Assembly (NCBI RefSeq): GCF_024347195.1
Contig: NZ_AP025281.1
Coordinates: forward strand, 2,232,001-2,296,000
Source of the DNA: Aliamphritea hakodatensis
GTDB lineage: Bacteria; Pseudomonadota; Gammaproteobacteria; Pseudomonadales; Balneatricaceae
Direction of reading: 5' to 3'
DNA: 64,000 bases
The notes beneath the pieces are model-generated. The model saw only the letters and a program-made list of their open reading frames with translations. It had not been told where the DNA came from and made no database searches. Shown here in pieces: positions 1-9,342 of the stretch. Position 1 is the first letter of the stretch. Each line of letters opens with the position of its first letter. The position numbers were made by a program, and so were the translations under genes.

Positions 1-305
1 GGATGACTCCTGTAAACACACGTTTATTGTTGTTAGAAATACAGTTGCGACACACCCGGATAAAAAACATGGCTATTGTTTTTCAGACCATCTATCGTTT
101 TTAATGCAGCAGGTACCGGCAGCGCTTAAAACCGGAAACCGAATACTCAAACTCCGCTGAAATGGCCAGTACAGAAGGGTTTGCGAGGATTCAGCACGGC
201 ACAGGCAGTACCGCTGCGAACAGGGTGTGATAGCGGGGCCAGTGTATTTTTGGCCCGAAAATCGGTAAAGCGACTTTTTATTTAGAGAATTGAATACCTG
301 ACGTT
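1..305. other. Intergenic region before the first LysR gene
   Basis: No coding sequence is visible here. Read on the minus strand, the first bases give AGGAGTCATCC running off the left edge, which looks like a ribosome binding site. A divergent minus-strand gene therefore probably starts just outside the window. The rest is probably the shared promoter region of that gene and the LysR gene that starts near 306, which would fit the usual divergent layout of LysR regulators and their targets. This is inference. Confidence 0.4.
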
Positions 306-1304
306 ATGGTTAAACACGTAGAACCGGATCAGATACTGGTCAAGATGCCCTCGTTACGGGCGGTTAAGTCGTTTGTGGCGGCGGCAAAGTATCAGAATTT
401 CACCCGTGCGGCAGAAGCTTTGTGCGTGACACAGGCGGCCATCAGCCGGCAAATCCGTGAGCTGGAGGCGGCCTTAGGCGTCACGCTGTTCAAGCGTTCC
501 GGCCGGGCGGTTGAGCTGACGGAAGCCGGCAGTATTTTTTACGATGCGGCCTATCTTTCATTTGTGAATATCGCCCAGGCGGCCCAGCGGATTCAGAATA
601 CCGGTAAGCGGCGGCAGGCGCTGACCATCTGCTGTACTCCGGCGTTTTCAACTTTTTGGCTGTCATACCGGCTGCCGGAGTTTATTGCGCTGCATCCGGA
701 AATTGATGTGAACATGGTGACCACCAATAACTTCCTGCAGATGGAGCCGGGGGTGCGGCCGGATATCTTCATTAACAAGGCCAGTGATCCGCGGGAAGGT
801 TATCATTCGGTGCCGTTGTTTTATGATCTGATTTATCCGGTGTGTTCGCCCCGGTATCTGGAAGACAATCCCGATATCGTCACGCTGGAAGGCCTGCAGC
901 AGGCGGTGTTACTGAACCTCAGCCCCTTTGGCCGTTCCCAGGTGGCAGAGCATGTGGACTGGGGCGTGTGGTTTGCCTTTCATGATATGGAGCTGGATCA
1001 GAGCGATGACAGCCAGTTGCGCATTTTCAATGCTAACGATTTTAATATGCTGGCGCAGATGGCGCTGAACCATCAGGGGGTCTGTCTGGGCTGGAACCAG
1101 TTGGTTGAGCACATGCTGGCGGAAGGCCGGCTGGTCCGGGTAGGGGATCACAAGGCGGTATTTAAAGAAAAACTCCATTATCTGACCTACACCGAAGACA
1201 AAAGCACTACCCCGGCCTTCAAAGCCTTTATGGACTGGTTTATGGATTGCATTCGCCATGAACCAACGTATATCGGCAAGGCAGATGACGTCGCTGAATC
1301 CTAG
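306..1304 (+). CDS. LysR-family transcriptional regulator, GcvA-like
   Basis: The N-terminal winged helix (LRAVKSFVAAAKYQNFTRAA, then VTQAAISRQIRELE at about residues 17-75) is the classic LysR DNA-binding domain, followed by a periplasmic-binding-protein-like effector domain. The GcvA-type features are the AISRQIRELE recognition helix and the pattern TICCTPAFSTFWLSYRLPEF at the start of the effector domain. The first ATG at 306 lacks a clear ribosome binding site; an ATG at 345 (MPSLRAVKSF) would match family length better. A terminator follows at 1324. The gene faces the catabolic operon at 1.5-6.7 kb and probably controls it; the effector cannot be read from sequence. Confidence 0.9.
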   Translation: MVKHVEPDQILVKMPSLRAVKSFVAAAKYQNFTRAAEALCVTQAAISRQIRELEAALGVTLFKRSGRAVELTEAGSIFYDAAYLSFVNIAQAAQRIQNTGKRRQALTICCTPAFSTFWLSYRLPEFIALHPEIDVNMVTTNNFLQMEPGVRPDIFINKASDPREGYHSVPLFYDLIYPVCSPRYLEDNPDIVTLEGLQQAVLLNLSPFGRSQVAEHVDWGVWFAFHDMELDQSDDSQLRIFNANDFNMLAQMALNHQGVCLGWNQLVEHMLAEGRLVRVGDHKAVFKEKLHYLTYTEDKSTTPAFKAFMDWFMDCIRHEPTYIGKADDVAES

Positions 1305-1323
1305 CCGTGTCTGTTATCCGGAT

Positions 1324-1357
1324 AACGCCATTCTGTCTCCGCAGGATGGCGTTTTTT
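1324..1357 (+). terminator. Rho-independent terminator after the LysR gene
   Basis: AACGCCAT (1324-1331) pairs with ATGGCGTT (1346-1353) and is followed by a run of T, 20 bp after the LysR stop codon. Confidence 0.8.
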
Positions 1358-1557
1358 TATGCCTGTTGGCAGGTGCTGCCGGTCGGTTAATCATTACCTG
1401 AGTGATGCTTTTCGGGTTTTTGCCGGTCTTTGATAACTTGTGGTTATGCTTTTTGCGACAAAAAGGTTGATTGTGGGAGTTGCTGTCTCCTCGTTAAGAT
1501 TTTCAGTATGTGGCTGTCAGTGCAATGCCTCTGACAGCAGGAACAATAAGAATCTTA

Positions 1558-2490
1558 ATGGGTAACACAACTATGCATTTTGAGGGGATTTACACGCCAG
1601 TCATTACCCCGTTCGGCGAAGATCACAGCATCGACTATGATGCCTTTGCCGCACAGGTACAGTATCTGGTGGATTCCGGCGTTCAGGGGCTGATGGTGGG
1701 CGGTACCACCGGCGAATATTACGTGGAAAGCCATGAAGAACGGGTGAAGCTGCTGGAGATCTCTAAGCAGATTGCCGCTGATAAGGCCATCGTCATCTTC
1801 GGCACCGGTTCTGTAAACCCGGATCACTCCATTAAGCTGGCGGAAGACGGTGCCAAACACGGCGCGGATGTCATCCTGCTGGCGACGCCGCCGTACTCTC
1901 TGCCGACCCAGCGTGAGCTGGCCCTGCATGCCCTGACCATCGACCGGGCAGCGAACCTGCCAATCATGCTGTACAACTACCCGGACCGTATGGGCGTGAA
2001 CATGGAAGAAGAATTCTTCGACCGTGTCGGCCGTTCTGCCAATTTCATGGCGATCAAGGAAAGCTCCGGCGACATTAACCGTTTACACATGCTGGCGCGG
2101 GACTATCCGCATATTCAGACCGCCTGTGGTATGGATGATCAGGCGCTGGAATTCTTCGCCTGGGGCGCAAAGAGCTGGGTGTGTGCCGGCTCTAACTTCC
2201 TGCCGAAAGAGCATCTTGCGCTGTATCAGGCCTGTGTGCTGGAAAACGATTTCAATAAAGCCCGCCGGATTATGTCGGCCATGATGCCCCTGATGCGGGT
2301 ACTGGAGCAGGGCGGCAAGTTCATTCAGAGCGTGAAGTACGGCGTGACGATTGACGGCCGGTATTCCGGTGAAGTCCGTCGCCCGCTGCGTGGCCTGAAC
2401 AAAGACGATAAGCGTGCCATGAACCAGGTTGTGAAGACCCTGAAAACCACCATTGCCAGCATTCTGGCAGAAGATTCTGCGGAGCAATAA
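1558..2490 (+). CDS. Dihydrodipicolinate synthase (DapA)-family aldolase/dehydratase
   Basis: This is a class I (Schiff-base) TIM-barrel lyase of the DapA/N-acetylneuraminate lyase family, about 310 residues. The substrate-carboxylate loop GGTTGEYY, the catalytic tyrosine in MLYNYPD (about residue 141) and the Schiff-base lysine in AIKESSGD (about residue 167) are all present. It is first in an operon with an aldehyde dehydrogenase 3 bp downstream, so it is more likely catabolic than a lysine-biosynthesis DapA. In hydroxyproline and related routes such proteins act as deaminases or dehydratases feeding a semialdehyde to the dehydrogenase. The start is uncertain: 1558, 1573 and a GTG at 1510 are all open; 1558 was chosen because family members begin shortly before FEGIYTPVITPF. 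Confidence 0.85.
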   Translation: MGNTTMHFEGIYTPVITPFGEDHSIDYDAFAAQVQYLVDSGVQGLMVGGTTGEYYVESHEERVKLLEISKQIAADKAIVIFGTGSVNPDHSIKLAEDGAKHGADVILLATPPYSLPTQRELALHALTIDRAANLPIMLYNYPDRMGVNMEEEFFDRVGRSANFMAIKESSGDINRLHMLARDYPHIQTACGMDDQALEFFAWGAKSWVCAGSNFLPKEHLALYQACVLENDFNKARRIMSAMMPLMRVLEQGGKFIQSVKYGVTIDGRYSGEVRRPLRGLNKDDKRAMNQVVKTLKTTIASILAEDSAEQ

Positions 2491-2493
2491 GCC

Positions 2494-4011
2494 ATGACTG
2501 ATCTGTTAACTCTGGAAGAATATCAGGCCGTTGCTGCCGATCTTAACCCTGCCAGCATGAGCTTTGTGGACGGCGGTTTCCGCCCGTCAGTGTCGGGTAA
2601 TACCTTTGAAAGCACCAATCCGGCCACCGGTGAATTGCTGGCCAATGTGGCTGCGTGTAACGCTGAAGATGTGGATTTTGCGGTACACAAAGCCCGTGAA
2701 GCCTTTGAAGATGGCCGCTGGAGCAAGTTGCATCCGGGTGAGCGTAAAGAAATCTTAATTAAGCTGTGCAAGCTGGTTAAGCGTAACAGCCGTGAACTGG
2801 CGGTGCTGGAAAGCCTGGATTCCGGCAAGCCAATTGCCGACTGTGAAAGCATCGATATTCCGGAATTTATTCATACCCTGACCTGGCACGCGGAACTGAT
2901 CGATAAAATTTATGACCAGACCGCACCTGTCGGCAACGATGCCATTGCTATGGTCGTACGTGAGCCAATCGGCGTGGTAGGGGCAGTGCTGCCGTGGAAC
3001 TTCCCGTTGCTGATGCTGGCCTGGAAAATCGCCCCGGCGCTGGCGGCTGGCTGTTCAATGGTGGTAAAGCCCGCTGAACAGACATCGCTGACAGCCCTGC
3101 GCATTGCTGAACTGGCGATGGAAGCCGGCCTGCCGAAAGGTGTCCTGAACGTGATCACCGGTGGCGGTGCTGAAGTCGGCGAACCGCTGGGCATGCATAT
3201 GGACGTAGACATGGTGACCTTCACCGGCTCGACGGTAACGGGCCGCCGTTTCCTGCGTTACGCGGCAGATTCCAACCTGAAGAAGGTGGTACTGGAGCTG
3301 GGCGGTAAGAATCCATGCATCGTCCTGAATGATGCGGAAAATCTGGACAAGGTGGCTGAACAGGTCGTGGCTGCCGCGTTCTGGAACATGGGTGAGAACT
3401 GTTCTGCCGGTTCCCGTCTGATCGTTGAGGCGGGGGTGAAAGATGCTCTGCTGGAACGCATTAAAGCCCACGCCCGTGACTGGAACACCGGCAATCCGCT
3501 GGACCCGCAAAATCAGCTGGGCGCGATGATCGATGCCGGCCACTTTGCCAAGGTTGACGGTTACCTGCAGCAGGGTAAAGCCGACGGCCATGACGTGGTG
3601 CTGGGGGGCGGAACCGAGAACGGAACCTTCATCCAGCCGACCATTTTTGATGGCGTCAGCAACAGTGACGCACTGGCCCGGGAAGAGATCTTTGGTCCGG
3701 TATTGTCGGTCATCACTGTCAACAGCTATGACGAAGCAATCGCCGTGGCCAACGATACAGAATACGGTCTGGCGGCATCGGTGTTTACGGCCAATGCTAA
3801 AAAAGCCATCCGTGCGGCGCAGGCGGTCCGGGCCGGTACGGTCACGGTTAACTGCTTCGGTGAAGGGGACATCACCACGCCGTTTGGCGGCTATAAGCAG
3901 TCCGGGTTCGGTGGGCGGGATAATTCCATTCATGCCCATGATCAGTACACCGAACTGAAAACCATCTGGATCGATCTGAGTGACGATGCAGTCGATGGCA
4001 GCGTAGACTGA
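2494..4011 (+). CDS. NAD(P)-dependent aldehyde dehydrogenase, PuuC/BADH-like
   Basis: A full-length ALDH of 505 residues. The Rossmann nucleotide loop FTGSTVTGRRFL, the glutamate motif ELGGKNP and the catalytic cysteine in GENCSAGSRL are visible, as are the conserved PWNFP and EIFGPVLSV segments. It resembles aldehyde dehydrogenases for amino-aldehydes (PuuC, betaine aldehyde). It starts 3 bp after the DapA-like gene and should be co-translated. The likely job is to oxidise a semialdehyde made by the DapA-like protein or released by the FAD oxidoreductase that follows. The substrate is inferred only from context. Confidence 0.9.
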   Translation: MTDLLTLEEYQAVAADLNPASMSFVDGGFRPSVSGNTFESTNPATGELLANVAACNAEDVDFAVHKAREAFEDGRWSKLHPGERKEILIKLCKLVKRNSRELAVLESLDSGKPIADCESIDIPEFIHTLTWHAELIDKIYDQTAPVGNDAIAMVVREPIGVVGAVLPWNFPLLMLAWKIAPALAAGCSMVVKPAEQTSLTALRIAELAMEAGLPKGVLNVITGGGAEVGEPLGMHMDVDMVTFTGSTVTGRRFLRYAADSNLKKVVLELGGKNPCIVLNDAENLDKVAEQVVAAAFWNMGENCSAGSRLIVEAGVKDALLERIKAHARDWNTGNPLDPQNQLGAMIDAGHFAKVDGYLQQGKADGHDVVLGGGTENGTFIQPTIFDGVSNSDALAREEIFGPVLSVITVNSYDEAIAVANDTEYGLAASVFTANAKKAIRAAQAVRAGTVTVNCFGEGDITTPFGGYKQSGFGGRDNSIHAHDQYTELKTIWIDLSDDAVDGSVD

Positions 4012-4126
4012 TACGCCGCTTTCGCATTTACAGGCCCTGTCAGATGAACGGCGGGGCCGGGTATTGCCTGTTGTTTGCCCTTACTCTAAGGGCCGGTGAC
4101 CGGGCTGCCCCGTTAGGAGCGATTAT

Positions 4127-5470
4127 ATGAGCAGAACAATCAGGGTAAGCCAGGTGCCGAAAGAAACCGGCCCGGCTGCCTGGAATGAGATTCTTGACGA
4201 TTCGCACAGTTTTCCGCAGGCCAGTGGCAACATAGAAACCGACTGGCTGGTGATCGGTGGCGGCTTTGCGGGCATTGCTGCCGCCAGACGCCTGAGCCAG
4301 TTGACAGGCGATGATATCGTCCTGCTGGAAGCTTGCAAAATGGCCGAAGGGCCCGCCGGGCGTAACAGCGGCTTCATGATTGATTTACCCCACGATCTGA
4401 ATTCAGAAACCTATGCTGGCGGTAAAGAAGCGGATCTTAAACAGATTATGCTGAACCGGGCCGGGATCGAGTTTGCCGCTGATATGGCCCGTGAGTTTGG
4501 TATGCCAGCGCAGGTGTTTGACCCCTGCGGCCGGGTGACCGGTGCCGCCAGTGAGCGGGGCATTGCCCATATCGACAGTTATGTGAGGCATCTGGACGGG
4601 CTGGGTGAAGCCTATAAATTGCTGTCTGCCTCAGATATGCAGGCCCGCACCGGCATCAGCTACTACCAGAAGGGGCTTTATACCCCGGGGGCGGTGATGA
4701 TTCAGCCAGCGGCCTATATCCGTCAGGCGGCCCGTGGCCTGAGCGAGAAAGTACGGATTTTCGAACAGTCTCCGGTGGTGGAAATGAGCCCCGGCACCCC
4801 GCACAGGTTACGCACGCCTAAGGCCCGTATCCGGGCGAAGAAGGTGATTCTGGCGGTGAACGGCCATGTCCAGTCATTCGGCTATTACCCCCGCCAGCTG
4901 TTACATGTGTTTACCTATGCCTCCATGACCCGGGCGCTGTCCGGTGATGAGTTGCAGCGCTTAGGCGGTGATGCTGACTGGGGCGTGCTGCCGGCGGACC
5001 CTATGGGGACCACGGTACGTAAAACATCGGATTATCTGGGCAGTGGCGACCGGCTAACGGTACGTAACCGCTTTACCCTGAATCAGTCGATGGAGATCAG
5101 CCAGAAAGATATCGACAGCATAGTGAAGGTGCATGATAAGGCCTTTATTTCCCGCTTTCCGATGCTGGCGGATGTACCGCTGGAGCATCGCTGGGGCGGA
5201 AGGCTGTGTTTGTCGTGGAATTCTGTGCCGGCCTTTGGCGAGCTGGAACCGGGCATCTGGTCGGCGGCCTGTCAGAATGGTCTGGGCACCGTTAAAGGTA
5301 CCCTGTCGGGGATGCTGGCGGCTGAACAGGCGGTATTGGGTGATACTGAACTGGTTCGTGAATTCAGTAACTATGCTGAGCCAAAACGTTTGCCGGTGGA
5401 GCCGTTTTTGTCGGTCGGGGCCAACGTTAATCTGCGCTGGAAAGAATGGCTGGCGGGCAAAGAACTCTAG
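4127..5470 (+). CDS. FAD-dependent oxidoreductase, DAO/PuuB type
   Basis: A 447-residue flavoprotein of the D-amino-acid oxidase fold. The FAD dinucleotide motif is VIGGGFAGIAAARRLSQ at about residues 42-58, with an acidic residue ending the second strand (LLEA), and the family C-terminal pattern is WGGRLCLS followed by GLGTVKGTLSGMLAA. Proteins of this group oxidise secondary amines, N-methylated amino acids or gamma-glutamylputrescine. The start follows GTTAGGAGCGATTAT and is well supported. The gene lies 115 bp after the aldehyde dehydrogenase and before the GbcB-type reductase, so an oxidative N-dealkylation or amine-oxidation step is likely. Confidence 0.85.
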   Translation: MSRTIRVSQVPKETGPAAWNEILDDSHSFPQASGNIETDWLVIGGGFAGIAAARRLSQLTGDDIVLLEACKMAEGPAGRNSGFMIDLPHDLNSETYAGGKEADLKQIMLNRAGIEFAADMAREFGMPAQVFDPCGRVTGAASERGIAHIDSYVRHLDGLGEAYKLLSASDMQARTGISYYQKGLYTPGAVMIQPAAYIRQAARGLSEKVRIFEQSPVVEMSPGTPHRLRTPKARIRAKKVILAVNGHVQSFGYYPRQLLHVFTYASMTRALSGDELQRLGGDADWGVLPADPMGTTVRKTSDYLGSGDRLTVRNRFTLNQSMEISQKDIDSIVKVHDKAFISRFPMLADVPLEHRWGGRLCLSWNSVPAFGELEPGIWSAACQNGLGTVKGTLSGMLAAEQAVLGDTELVREFSNYAEPKRLPVEPFLSVGANVNLRWKEWLAGKEL

Positions 5471-5600
5471 TCCGCCAGCGACCAATTATTATAAGACCTG
5501 CAGGGCATTCACCTGCACATTTCATCAGATCAGTAATTGCTTCAGCCTGACGGGAAAAGTTGGGCTGATGCGTGCCTGTTGCTGATCTGTGGAGAGATCT

Positions 5601-6707
5601 ATGACTGATTTTAATACTGCTGATTTTCTGAATCCTGTGGCGACCCAGACCTGGAGCAATGGCCGCCATCTGGTGCGCTGTTCCAAGGTGATTCATGAAA
5701 CCCATGATGTCTGCACCTTTACCTTCAGCATGGGCCAGCCGGTGCTGTTTTTCTTCAAGCCGGGGCAGTTTGTCACCCTGGAACTGGAAATCGACGGCGA
5801 ACGGGTGATGCGTTCCTACACCATTTCCAGCTCACCTTCGATCCCCTATAGTTTTTCGGTTACCGTGAAACGGGTGCCGGGGGGGATGGTCAGCAACTGG
5901 TTGCACGACAACCTTAAGTCCGGCGATCAGATTGCGGTACACGGCCCGGCAGGGCAGTTTAATTGTCTGGATTTTCCAACGGATAAAGCCCTCCTGCTAT
6001 CCGGTGGGGTGGGCATTACGCCGGTGATGTCGATGGCCCGCTGGTGGTTTGATACCGACTCCGAAGTGGACATGGTGTTTGCCCACAGTGCCCGCAGCCC
6101 GGCGGATATCATTTACGCCCGGGAGCTGGACTACATGTCTACCCGGGTTGAAAACTTTAAGCTGCACCTGATCTGTGAAAAATCAGAAATCGGTCAGGCC
6201 TGGGCCGGTTACCGGGGCTATCTGAATGAGAATATGCTGCGACTGATCGCCCCGGATTTTCTTGAGCGGGAAGTATTCTGCTGTGGCCCGGACCCCTATA
6301 TGAAGGCGGTCCGCAAGCTGTTGGAATCTCTGGGTTACGATATGCGCCGGTACCATGAAGAATCTTTCGGCGCGACCCCGGCAGAAGATGCCAAAGACGC
6401 TGAGCAACACGCGGATGAAGCGGATCAGCAGGAAGTGACCGGCGAAATCTATCAGGTGAGCTTCACGGATTCCGGTAACAGCGTCAGCGTGGTGGCGGGG
6501 ACTAACCTGAACGAAGCGGCCAGTGAGGCCGGAGTGAATATCTCCAAGGCCTGCGGTATGGGTATTTGCGGTGCCTGCCGGGTACAGGTGGTCAGCGGTG
6601 AGTATGAAATGGCTCATAACGGCGGCATTACCGAAGAGGAGGAAGCACAGGGGTACGTGCTTTCCTGCTGCACCACAGTGAACGGTGATATGACGATTGA
6701 TTACTGA
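5601..6707 (+). CDS. Hybrid flavin/2Fe-2S oxidoreductase, GbcB-like Rieske oxygenase reductase
   Basis: Domain order is an FAD-binding ferredoxin-reductase barrel (RSYTISSSP, about residues 75-83), an NAD(P)-binding domain (LLSGGVGITPVMSMARW), an acidic linker rich in D, A and E, and a C-terminal plant-type 2Fe-2S ferredoxin with CGMGICGACRVQV and a distal SCC. This order matches the reductase subunits of glycine-betaine, carnitine and stachydrine demethylases (GbcB type). The start at 5601 follows GGAGAGATCT and is better than an in-frame codon at 5589. No Rieske oxygenase lies next to it. The only one in the window is at 57.2 kb, which makes that protein the obvious candidate partner. Confidence 0.88.
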   Translation: MTDFNTADFLNPVATQTWSNGRHLVRCSKVIHETHDVCTFTFSMGQPVLFFFKPGQFVTLELEIDGERVMRSYTISSSPSIPYSFSVTVKRVPGGMVSNWLHDNLKSGDQIAVHGPAGQFNCLDFPTDKALLLSGGVGITPVMSMARWWFDTDSEVDMVFAHSARSPADIIYARELDYMSTRVENFKLHLICEKSEIGQAWAGYRGYLNENMLRLIAPDFLEREVFCCGPDPYMKAVRKLLESLGYDMRRYHEESFGATPAEDAKDAEQHADEADQQEVTGEIYQVSFTDSGNSVSVVAGTNLNEAASEAGVNISKACGMGICGACRVQVVSGEYEMAHNGGITEEEEAQGYVLSCCTTVNGDMTIDY

Positions 6708-6753
6708 ATGGCTGAGGGTGGCCAGAAGGGGCTGTTTCCGCTCAGTTTTTAGG

Positions 6754-6766
6754 TTACTTTAAGTAA
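6754..6766. promoter_or_regulatory. Small inverted repeat before the second GcvA-like gene
   Basis: TTACTT-T-AAGTAA is a perfect 6-1-6 inverted repeat 27 bp before the start at 6793. It may be an autoregulatory LysR site. The assignment rests on position only. Confidence 0.35.
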
Positions 6767-6792
6767 ACTCTGGCAGTGGGGACGAATCTTAA

Positions 6793-7722
6793 ATGCAATC
6801 CCGTCGTCTTGATTTACCCTCGTTAACGGCGATCCGTGCCTTTGAAGTGGCTGCCCGGCGGCAGAGCTTCAAAGCTGCGGCGGATGAGCTGTGTGTGACG
6901 CCGGCGGCCATCAGCCGGCAGATTAAACAGCTGGAGGAGCAACTGACCACAGTGCTGTTTGTCCGCGGGCACCGGCAGGTAACGCTTACCGCAGCGGGGG
7001 AGCGGCTGTTCCGGGCCACCAATAATGCCTTTGATGAGATTACCGGTGCTACCCGTGAAATCCGTGGCCAGGTGGCCGACAGCTACCTGAACCTGCATGC
7101 TACCAGTTCTTTTTCCCGCCTGTGGATGGTGCCCCGGCTGGGCCGCCTGCGGCAGTTGTATCCTAATCTGCATTTACATCTCATGAGTGTGGAATCGACC
7201 CCCGGTGAAGCAGATAAGTTTGATGCGGCCGTGACCCTTGGGCTGAATGAGCTGGCGGGGTATCAGGCGGACTTCCTGTTTGCGGAAGAAATTTTTCCGG
7301 TGTGTACGCCGCAGTTTTTAAAGGACAACCCTCAGGCCGATTCTCTGCAGGGGCTACAGCAACTGCCGTTACTGGATCTTGATCCGGCATTCTGGCAGGC
7401 CCGCTGGTGGTCCCCGGTGGACTGGCATTTCTGGCTCCGCCACTGTGGCGTGGAGAATCCCAAGGTGAAGGCGCAAATGTACTTCAGCCATTTCCCCATG
7501 CTGCTGGATACGGTACTGGAAGGGCTGGGTATCGGACTGGGCTGGCGGCACCTGACCGATGAACTGCTGAGTAGTGGTCGGCTGATCCGCCCGGTAGTGG
7601 AGAGTTATGCTGCACCGGAACGTAAGCATTATTTTGTTTGCCGTAAGGAGCTGGAGGGTGAGCCGGGTATGCAATTGTTAAGAAACTGGCTGCTGGAAGA
7701 AACAGCCGGTTTGCGCGGATGA
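6793..7722 (+). CDS. LysR-family transcriptional regulator, GcvA-like
   Basis: A 309-residue LysR protein: N-terminal winged helix (LPSLTAIRAFEVAARRQSFK, then VTPAAISRQIKQLEEQL), a linker helix, and an effector-binding domain containing SSFSRLWMVPRLGRL. This matches the GcvA subgroup, like the gene at 306. GGGGACGAATCTTAA precedes the ATG. It lies 85 bp after the reductase gene on the same strand, so it may be partly co-transcribed with the catabolic operon. Two GcvA-type regulators bracketing one operon is a little unusual and suggests separate control of two branches. Confidence 0.9.
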   Translation: MQSRRLDLPSLTAIRAFEVAARRQSFKAAADELCVTPAAISRQIKQLEEQLTTVLFVRGHRQVTLTAAGERLFRATNNAFDEITGATREIRGQVADSYLNLHATSSFSRLWMVPRLGRLRQLYPNLHLHLMSVESTPGEADKFDAAVTLGLNELAGYQADFLFAEEIFPVCTPQFLKDNPQADSLQGLQQLPLLDLDPAFWQARWWSPVDWHFWLRHCGVENPKVKAQMYFSHFPMLLDTVLEGLGIGLGWRHLTDELLSSGRLIRPVVESYAAPERKHYFVCRKELEGEPGMQLLRNWLLEETAGLRG

Positions 7723-7723
7723 A

Positions 7724-8455
7724 TCAGCCGGCCAGCCTGAACAGTTCTTCCGCTGTATTGATGCTTTCCCGGCGCTGACAGAGTTTAAACAGGCTAAACA
7801 GGTTTCTGGCGGTGGCATTACCTTTGTTACTGACCATGCGTCTGAGGCCGGCTTCCTTCATCTCCATTTCAGCGGCAACTTCAGCGAATCCCTGAGTGGC
7901 ATTGAGATAATCGCGAAGGAATGAGTTACCCACTGTAACATCACCTTCCAGATAAGATTCCAGTGCTTCAAGCAGAAGGGCTTTGCGGTATTCAGGGTTT
8001 TGGCAGAGTTCCATGACTGTTTCTTTGAACTCACGGGTTAGGGGCATTGTATTAGCCTTTTCCTTTACCGCGTTTTTTGCTGGCCGGTCAGATACATGGT
8101 TGAGGCCATAAGATGTCGGTATTACCCCTAAATTATTTATATCTGTATTGTGCAGGCAGGCAACATTAAAACCATATTTCTCCGGGTCAGAACGCATCTG
8201 ATGATGGGTATAGATACCGCACAGGCTGCAGAAGTAATGTGTGGCGGTCCTGGTGTTAAACCGGTAGACAGATAAGTGTTCTTTTCCGCGGGTAATTGTT
8301 AAGCCGTTCAACGGAACCGATGCCATTACTGCTCCGCGTTTGTTGCAGATTGAACAGTTACAGCGGTTCAGTTCCTGAAGACCATGGGGGAGGCTCAGTC
8401 GTAACTGTACCTTGCCGCAATGGCATGAAGCCTGATGAATATCATTGTTGCCCAT
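7724..8455 (-). CDS. GFA (glutathione-dependent formaldehyde-activating) domain fused to an antitoxin-like HTH domain
   Basis: Residues 1 to about 120 form a GFA/CENP-V zinc fold: CHCGKVQL, CNCSICNKRG and CSLCGIYTHH supply the cysteine ligands. Residues 137-243 form a different domain: MPLTREFKETVMELCQNPEY, then FLRDYLNATQGF and KGNATARNLFSLFKL, as in the small HTH proteins annotated as addiction-module antidote regulators. The second domain begins with a methionine at 8047 preceded by AAGGAAAAGG, so it may also be translated alone. GFA proteins are seen beside one-carbon and demethylation pathways, which fits the neighbouring demethylase-type reductase. The fusion is unusual and no toxin partner is visible. 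Confidence 0.72.
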   Translation of the reverse strand: MGNNDIHQASCHCGKVQLRLSLPHGLQELNRCNCSICNKRGAVMASVPLNGLTITRGKEHLSVYRFNTRTATHYFCSLCGIYTHHQMRSDPEKYGFNVACLHNTDINNLGVIPTSYGLNHVSDRPAKNAVKEKANTMPLTREFKETVMELCQNPEYRKALLLEALESYLEGDVTVGNSFLRDYLNATQGFAEVAAEMEMKEAGLRRMVSNKGNATARNLFSLFKLCQRRESINTAEELFRLAG

Positions 8456-8571
8456 AGTATTTACCCCGCTTCCCTGAAAGGTATCGTACGTTGTTTGTTA
8501 TCGCTTAACTTACTTTACTCCGGGTTGTATTTCCTCCCAAAACCATAAAGTCGGTTTGGGAGGAATGTCGC

Positions 8572-9330
8572 TTAAAAAGGCAATGGCAGCTTGGCGGTCC
8601 GGCCGCCGTCGACGGTGAAGGTCTGGCCGGTGACAAAACCTGCTGCGTCACTGGCGAGAAATGCCACCATGGCACCGATATCGGTGGGCTCGCCGGTACG
8701 GCCAACGGGGTGCATGGCATACAGGTCCTGCCTGGCCTGATCAGGATTTTGCTGAGCGTTGATATAGTCGTTGCTCAGGTCTGAGTTGATCCAGCCCGGG
8801 GCAATGGCGTTGCAGCGGATGCCGTCATTACCCAGGTCAACGGCCAGCGCGCGGCTGAAACCGTGAACACCTGCTTTGGATGCACAGTAAGCGGCGTGGA
8901 GTGGATTCGCGCCAAGGCCTTCAATGGAGCCGATATTAATGATGCTGCCGCCACCTTTCGCCCGCATCTGGCCCAGCAGGGCTTTACACAGGAAGACCGG
9001 GGCGCGCATGTTCACCGTCATCATGCGGTCCCAGTCGGCTTCGGTCATATCCTCCAGCGCCATTTCGAACATAAAGCCGGCGTTATTCACCAGTATGTCG
9101 GCCCCGCCCAGATTGCCTGCGGCGGCAGCAATCTCATAGGGGGCTTCCTGTTGCAGCAGGTCGGCCTGAATAAAGGCGACGCCGGGATGGCTGTTCAGTT
9201 CATCGTCCAGCGGCTGGCGCTGGGCAATCAGCACCCGTGCGCCGGCTTGCAGTAACTGTTCGCTGATACCCCGGCCAATGCCCCGGCCACCGCCGGTGAC
9301 AATGGCCAGTTTGTTATCGAGATTAATCAT
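8572..9330 (-). CDS. Short-chain dehydrogenase/reductase (SDR)
   Basis: Classical SDR of 252 residues. The cofactor motif TGGGRGIGRG is at about residues 11-20, NNAG at about 90, the catalytic serine in SIINIGSIEG, and the active-site YCASK (YxxxK). The C-terminal VTGQTFTVDGG segment is also conserved. AAGGAACACCAC precedes the ATG. It follows the other SDR by 12 bp and is clearly in the same operon. The substrate is unknown; oxidation of a hydroxy-acid or sugar-like alcohol is typical of this subgroup. Confidence 0.88.
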   Translation of the reverse strand: MINLDNKLAIVTGGGRGIGRGISEQLLQAGARVLIAQRQPLDDELNSHPGVAFIQADLLQQEAPYEIAAAAGNLGGADILVNNAGFMFEMALEDMTEADWDRMMTVNMRAPVFLCKALLGQMRAKGGGSIINIGSIEGLGANPLHAAYCASKAGVHGFSRALAVDLGNDGIRCNAIAPGWINSDLSNDYINAQQNPDQARQDLYAMHPVGRTGEPTDIGAMVAFLASDAAGFVTGQTFTVDGGRTAKLPLPF

Positions 9331-9342
9331 GTGGTGTTCCTT

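Noticed and set aside
3055..3939. Minus-strand open frame of 294 codons
   Set aside because: It is antisense to the aldehyde dehydrogenase gene and has no recognisable domain.
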